Shown: positions 60,435-64,000 of the stretch, piece by piece | Layout: the number at the start of each line of letters is the position of its first letter | How positions within the stretch are numbered: the first letter of the stretch is position 1 | Assembly: GCA_017617315.1 (NCBI GenBank) | Contig: JAFZWM010000053.1 | Coordinates: 55,426-119,425 of the forward strand | Direction of reading: 5' to 3' | DNA from: Bacteroidaceae bacterium | Lineage (GTDB): Bacteria; Bacteroidota; Bacteroidia; Bacteroidales; Bacteroidaceae | DNA length: 64,000 nucleotides | Notes under the pieces: model-generated | What the model was told of the DNA's origin: nothing | Database searches by the model: none | Seen by the model: the letters and a program-made list of their open reading frames with translations, nothing else | Made by a program: the position numbers and the translations under genes

Positions 60435-62342
60435 ATGACAAACTCAAGATTTATTGCTGGCTTGCTGTGCTTTGTCTGCACAACTGCTGTTTTTGCTGAC
60501 GAGAACGACAACCCAGCACAGATTGTAGACAGCATATCAGAAGTAAAGGTAACGGCTGCGCGAATAAGAAGCAACAGCAGTCATGTGCCGCTTAACATCT
60601 CGGTTGTGGGAAATCACACGCTTAACCGACAGCACAGAACAAACATTCTGCCAACACTCAACGAGCAGATTCCGGGACTGATGATTAACGGCCGCGGAGT
60701 TATGGGCTATGGCGTTAGCACTGGCGGAACGGGCGGCATGATGATGCGAGGCATCTCGTCGGCTGCCGGACAGGTGATGGTTCTCATCGACGGACATCCG
60801 CAGTACAACGGAATCTATGGCCATTCCATTGCCGACAGCTATCATACTCTCGGGGCTGAAAAGGTCGAGGTAATCAGCGGTCCGGCAAGTATTCTGTACG
60901 GCTCTAACGCCATGGGCGGTGTTATTAACATCATCACGCGCGAGGCTGGAGATAACCGCAGCGCATGGGGTACGACACGCATCAACATCGGCGGCGGAAC
61001 TTACGGCACTCTGATGAGCGATGCATCTCACCAGTACAAGAACGACAGATTCTCGAGCAACGTGGCCGTTCAGTATAATCGCTCGGACAATCACCGTCCA
61101 AACATGGGGTTTGAGCAGTACGGCGGACTGGCAAACCTCAAATATAAGCTCTGCGAGAGCTGGAATGTTTACGGAAATGCCGACATCACGCACTTCAACG
61201 CATCATATCCCGGCACGGTGCAGAGCCCTATGCTCGAGGCCGACCAGTGGATTACACGCGGTGCGGTGAATATGGGCGTAGAGAACAACTACAATAGCAC
61301 GAGCGGACGCATAAGCATATACGACAACTTCGGTCGCCACAAGATAAACGATGGTTACGCCAACGCCGCCGGAGCAACTCCGCAGACACGCTTTTTCCGC
61401 TCGCGCGACCATCTCTTCGGCATCAATGCCTATCAGAGTGCAAGCCTTTGGAAGGGCGGAAAGGTGAGCGTAGGTGCTGACTATCAGCGCATCTACGGAA
61501 AGGCGTTCTACACAAGCCGCGAGACTGGCGAGGTGCTCGAAACGCAGAACAAGCAGTCGGGCAAGGAAAACATGTACGAACTGGGTGTTTATGGCGAGGT
61601 TAGTCAGGAAATAAGCCAGTGGCTCACGCTTGATGCCGGTCTGCGATACGACCGCCATTCGGTAAGCGGTTCTGAAGTCATTCCGCAGGGAGGAATCGTT
61701 GTGCGCCCTATGAAGAACGGCGAGCTGAAGGCTCTTGCCGGCAAGGGATTCCGCAACCCGACGATGCGCGAGATGTACCTCTATCCGCCGTCAAATACCG
61801 ATCTCAAGCCTGAGCGACTTTACAACTACGAACTGTCGTGGAGTCAGCGCATAGACAACGGCGGATATCCTTTCTTCGACTATAAGGTTTGCGGCTATTA
61901 CATCAAGGCCGACAACATAATCCAGACTGTAAACCGCAAGAACATCAACACGGGCGAACTTACAAACAAGGGCGTTGAACTCAGCCTGAGAGCCGGCCTA
62001 AACAGCCACTGGAATCTTGTTTCTAACTACAGCTATCTCAACATGAAGAACGCTATTGTAGGCGCGCCGGAGCACAAAGGCTATTTCGGAGCAGAGACAA
62101 GTTACGGCAAGTTTAGCGCAACAGTCGGAATGATGGTTGTAAACGGACTCTACACAGCGGTGGGCGAGAGCGAGAAAACCGAAAACTTCGCGCTTCTCAA
62201 CGCTTGCGTAAACTACGCGGTTACGTCGTCTGTCAAGTTGTGGATTAACGGCGATAATCTTCTTGGCCAGAACTACGAGTATGTGCTTGGCAACCCAATG
62301 CCAAAGGCAACGTTTATGGCTGGCGTAAGTCTTGAATTTTAA
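60435..62342 (+). CDS. TonB-dependent receptor (BtuB/CirA-like)
   Basis: 635 residues from ATG at 60435, which gives a direct signal peptide (FIAGLLCFVCTTAVFA). The plug (about 35-150) includes EVKVTAARI as a TonB-box-like start, GVSTGGTGGMMMRGISSAAG and EVISGPASILYGSNAMGGVINI. A 22-strand barrel follows, with FRNPTMREMYLYPPSNTDLKPE near the middle of the barrel and a terminal aromatic (GVSLEF). This size and plug fit receptors for cobalamin, iron complexes or colicin-type ligands rather than SusC. The substrate may be linked to the upstream DUF362 protein. Confidence 0.9.
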   Translation: MTNSRFIAGLLCFVCTTAVFADENDNPAQIVDSISEVKVTAARIRSNSSHVPLNISVVGNHTLNRQHRTNILPTLNEQIPGLMINGRGVMGYGVSTGGTGGMMMRGISSAAGQVMVLIDGHPQYNGIYGHSIADSYHTLGAEKVEVISGPASILYGSNAMGGVINIITREAGDNRSAWGTTRINIGGGTYGTLMSDASHQYKNDRFSSNVAVQYNRSDNHRPNMGFEQYGGLANLKYKLCESWNVYGNADITHFNASYPGTVQSPMLEADQWITRGAVNMGVENNYNSTSGRISIYDNFGRHKINDGYANAAGATPQTRFFRSRDHLFGINAYQSASLWKGGKVSVGADYQRIYGKAFYTSRETGEVLETQNKQSGKENMYELGVYGEVSQEISQWLTLDAGLRYDRHSVSGSEVIPQGGIVVRPMKNGELKALAGKGFRNPTMREMYLYPPSNTDLKPERLYNYELSWSQRIDNGGYPFFDYKVCGYYIKADNIIQTVNRKNINTGELTNKGVELSLRAGLNSHWNLVSNYSYLNMKNAIVGAPEHKGYFGAETSYGKFSATVGMMVVNGLYTAVGESEKTENFALLNACVNYAVTSSVKLWINGDNLLGQNYEYVLGNPMPKATFMAGVSLEF

Positions 62343-62367
62343 TAATCAGACAGATAGATTTCAAATG

Positions 62368-62403
62368 ACGGGAGTGGGGCGTAAAGTCTTGCTCCCGTTT
62401 TTT
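62368..62403 (+). terminator. Terminator of the TonB receptor gene
   Basis: ACGGGAG pairs with CTCCCGT across a 17-base loop, followed by T6. Confidence 0.8.
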
Positions 62404-62408
62404 GGTGT

Positions 62409-63026
62409 TTAAAGCCAAAACTTGTAGCCAAGAGTAATCTGTACGACTCGGTTTTTTGCATCGCCAGATTCCGTGTATTTGTCGTGCGTTGCATTTGTTA
62501 TTCCGATGTTGTAGCGGATGTCAAACTGAAGGTCGCTGAACTCGTACGACACACCGAGCGGAATGGCAAGGTCTAAGTCGCGAGCTAAATCGCCAGTCTT
62601 TGACGTAAAGCCGTCGGATGTTGTCTTGAATCTGCTTCTTACCAGAAATCCTGGCTGGATGCCGGCTTTCACGGCAAAACCGTTCGATGCGTAAAGGTTT
62701 GCCATTATCGGGATGTTTATGTAGTCAAGAATGAATTTGCAGTCAGCCTCAGGTGCGCTTAAATCAGTGATGCCGACTGTTTTACTGTCTCTCACTCCTT
62801 GCTGCGAGTACATTGCGCCGACTGAAAGCGATAGGTGCTGATGTACGAAATATTCGGCTTCAACGCCTGCGGTAAAGGCTTTGCGCGACTTGGCATCGTA
62901 TGCCGTCAGCGTTGCGATGTTAAGTCCGATTTTAGGCTGAATGTTGAGGCTTCCAACCTCGTTTTGTGCATGCAACATCAACGGCATCAAGGCCGCGATT
63001 GTCAGAAAAAGATGCTTGTTCTTCAT
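62409..63026 (-). CDS. Outer-membrane beta-barrel protein (PorT/porin-like family)
   Basis: 205 residues with a signal peptide (HLFLTIAALMPLMLHAQ). The remainder alternates as amphipathic strands, with QPKIGLNIATLTAYD, LSLSVGAMYSQQGV, IPIMANLYASNGFAVKAGIQPGFLV and VQITLGYKFWL at the C-terminus, an eight-strand OmpA-like barrel pattern. Such small barrels are common in Bacteroidetes and rarely have assigned functions. It stands between convergent TonB receptor and GH31 genes. Confidence 0.8.
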   Translation of the reverse strand: MKNKHLFLTIAALMPLMLHAQNEVGSLNIQPKIGLNIATLTAYDAKSRKAFTAGVEAEYFVHQHLSLSVGAMYSQQGVRDSKTVGITDLSAPEADCKFILDYINIPIMANLYASNGFAVKAGIQPGFLVRSRFKTTSDGFTSKTGDLARDLDLAIPLGVSYEFSDLQFDIRYNIGITNATHDKYTESGDAKNRVVQITLGYKFWL

Positions 63027-63120
63027 GAATTTTAATCTGTAAAAAACTTATTTATGATTGGAACGAAAAAAATCTATATTTCGTGTGCCGTGAGTATATA
63101 ATTTGATTTTGAAAAGAAAA

Positions 63121-63158
63121 ACTCGTGCAGAAAGTCATGAAAATCTTTCTGCACGAGT
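63121..63158 (-). terminator. Terminator of the GH31 gene
   Basis: ACTCGTGCAGAAAG pairs perfectly with CTTTCTGCACGAGT, followed on the minus strand by a U-rich run. Confidence 0.9.
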
Positions 63159-63184
63159 GCTTGTTCTGTAAGGCAACAGAATGT

Positions 63185-64000
63185 TTACAATTTCACTTCC
63201 ACTTTCTTTCCGCTGTATTCCACGACTTTGCTCTTGCCGTCGGGTAATACAACATTGAACGTCCTATTCTTCAACATTCCGTCAAAACTTCCCTTTACAT
63301 CGTTAATAATCAGAGTATTGGCTGCGTTTTTCCAAGTGAAAAGGATTTCGGAATATTTGCCGTTTTCGTAGTTGTAATTGTCTCCCTCGTCCTCGTAAAG
63401 CGTAAAACTGCCGTCCTTGCCAGGATAAACGCGGATTTCGAGGTTGCTCCAATCTTTTTCGGCAACGTACTGCATTTCAGGGCCTAACGGAAGGATGCCG
63501 CCAGCCTTGATGAACATCGGAGTTTTGTCAAATGTCGTGGTCAATGTAACCTTCTGACCGCCCTTGTAACGCTGTCCAGTGTGAAAATCGTACCAGTCGC
63601 TGCCTTTTGGCAGATACTTGACGGTCTGTTTCGATTGAGTGAAATCAACATTTGCAACTTGCTTGCTGTCAGCGTTGTTTCTGTCCCAACCTGACATTTC
63701 GTCGGTCTTGATAATCTTTTCTTCGGTGTACTGAGCCTCCACAATCGGGGTGGCGAGGATGATGTCGCCGAGCATAAATTCGTCAGCCATATCCCAGACA
63801 TTCTTGTCGGCGGCAAAATCGCAAATCAAGGGGCGCAAGTAGCTGCCGTTGTTGTTGGTAACCTGCCAAGCCGTGCTGTAAAAATATGGTATCATTCTGT
63901 ACCTCAGACGGATGCATTTTTCGATGGCGTCATACACGGGCGTGCCCTTCTCGCCAAACTGCCAAATCTCCCTCGGAGCGTCTGCGCCGTGGCTGCGGAA
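63185..64000 (-). CDS. GH31 glycosidase, C-terminal part (partial)
   Basis: About 271 residues; the frame is open to the window edge, so the start and catalytic nucleophile are outside. The segment FRSHGADAPREIWQFGE is the GH31 barrel-end motif, followed by RLRYRMIPYFYSTAWQV and MADEFMLGDIILATPIVE, then the distal beta-sandwich domains (PKGSDWYDFHTGQRYKGGQ, GGILPLGPEMQY, YPGKDGSFTLYEDEGDNYNYE). The family includes alpha-glucosidases and alpha-xylosidases; the visible part does not distinguish them. It fits the plant-glycan theme of the window. Confidence 0.9.
   Translation of the reverse strand, partial: FRSHGADAPREIWQFGEKGTPVYDAIEKCIRLRYRMIPYFYSTAWQVTNNNGSYLRPLICDFAADKNVWDMADEFMLGDIILATPIVEAQYTEEKIIKTDEMSGWDRNNADSKQVANVDFTQSKQTVKYLPKGSDWYDFHTGQRYKGGQKVTLTTTFDKTPMFIKAGGILPLGPEMQYVAEKDWSNLEIRVYPGKDGSFTLYEDEGDNYNYENGKYSEILFTWKNAANTLIINDVKGSFDGMLKNRTFNVVLPDGKSKVVEYSGKKVEVKL

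Overview
The window reads as ordinary chromosome of a Bacteroidales bacterium, most likely Prevotellaceae. Three things support this. Promoters have the Bacteroidetes form (TTTG, about 19-20 bp, then TAnnTTTG), seen clearly before tRNA-Lys, tRNA-Ser, a glycoside hydrolase and a small RNA candidate. Gene families typical of the phylum are present (DUF4270 lipoprotein, Oar-like TonB receptor, class III fructose bisphosphatase, DUF4861, DUF4253, DUF4250). Many cell-envelope lipoproteins carry LxxC-type lipoboxes. No rRNA, CRISPR array, integrase, transposase or prophage module was seen.

Layout. 1-3.3 kb: end of a glycogen synthase gene, a DUF4270 surface lipoprotein, and a GH105 pectin-fragment hydrolase on the other strand. 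3.4-8.7 kb (minus): a large TonB-dependent receptor and an AMP-forming acyl-CoA synthetase. 8.8-11.5 kb (plus): HAD phosphatase, panB, a secreted YhcH-type protein and a SPOR lipoprotein, closely spaced. 11.6-15 kb (minus): WG-repeat protein, lipoprotein, two half-size chromate-transport proteins. 15.3-17.1 kb: PII protein plus ammonium transporter. 17.4-21.6 kb: pflB and pflA separated by a YhcG-type PD-(D/E)XK nuclease gene. 21.7-24.6 kb: small hypothetical proteins, a TerB/DnaJ protein, tRNA-Lys and a Cof-type HAD phosphatase.

24.8-28.4 kb is the main accessory island: a two-gene restriction-modification system in which the methylase subunit carries its own N-terminal HsdR-like nuclease domain, next to a specificity subunit. 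There is no separate motor subunit. The arrangement resembles BcgI-type enzymes. It is preceded by a roughly 200-nt leader full of nested inverted repeats, and an eight-T run at the methylase/specificity junction could join the two frames.

28.5-37 kb (minus): a Tat-exported flavoprotein, a 110-bp array of 11-bp repeats, the methionine/folate genes metH and metF coupled to class III fbp, and three small envelope or stress-type proteins. 37.3-44.6 kb (plus): SPOR lipoprotein with Gln-rich repeats, ruvX, def, a long TPR protein, then the conserved thrS-infC-rpmI-rplT block, followed by a structured RNA that I read as the Bacteroidales 6S-type RNA. 45-54 kb: plant-polysaccharide enzymes (GH3, PL1 pectate lyase, pectin-esterase-like beta-helix protein, DUF4861), with no SusC/SusD pair in view. 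54.3-57.2 kb: tRNA-Ser and a cluster of tiny membrane proteins around a DUF4253 lipoprotein, with a leftover fragment of a second DUF4253 copy and a duplicated hairpin element. 57.2-64 kb: AraC regulator divergent from a beta-propeller/DUF362 fusion and a TonB receptor, then a small beta-barrel protein and the end of a GH31 glycosidase that leaves the window.

The candidates for something new are the restriction system with its structured leader and slippery junction, the nuclease lodged inside the pfl locus, the short RNA at 52.65 kb, and the DUF4253/mini-membrane-protein cluster.
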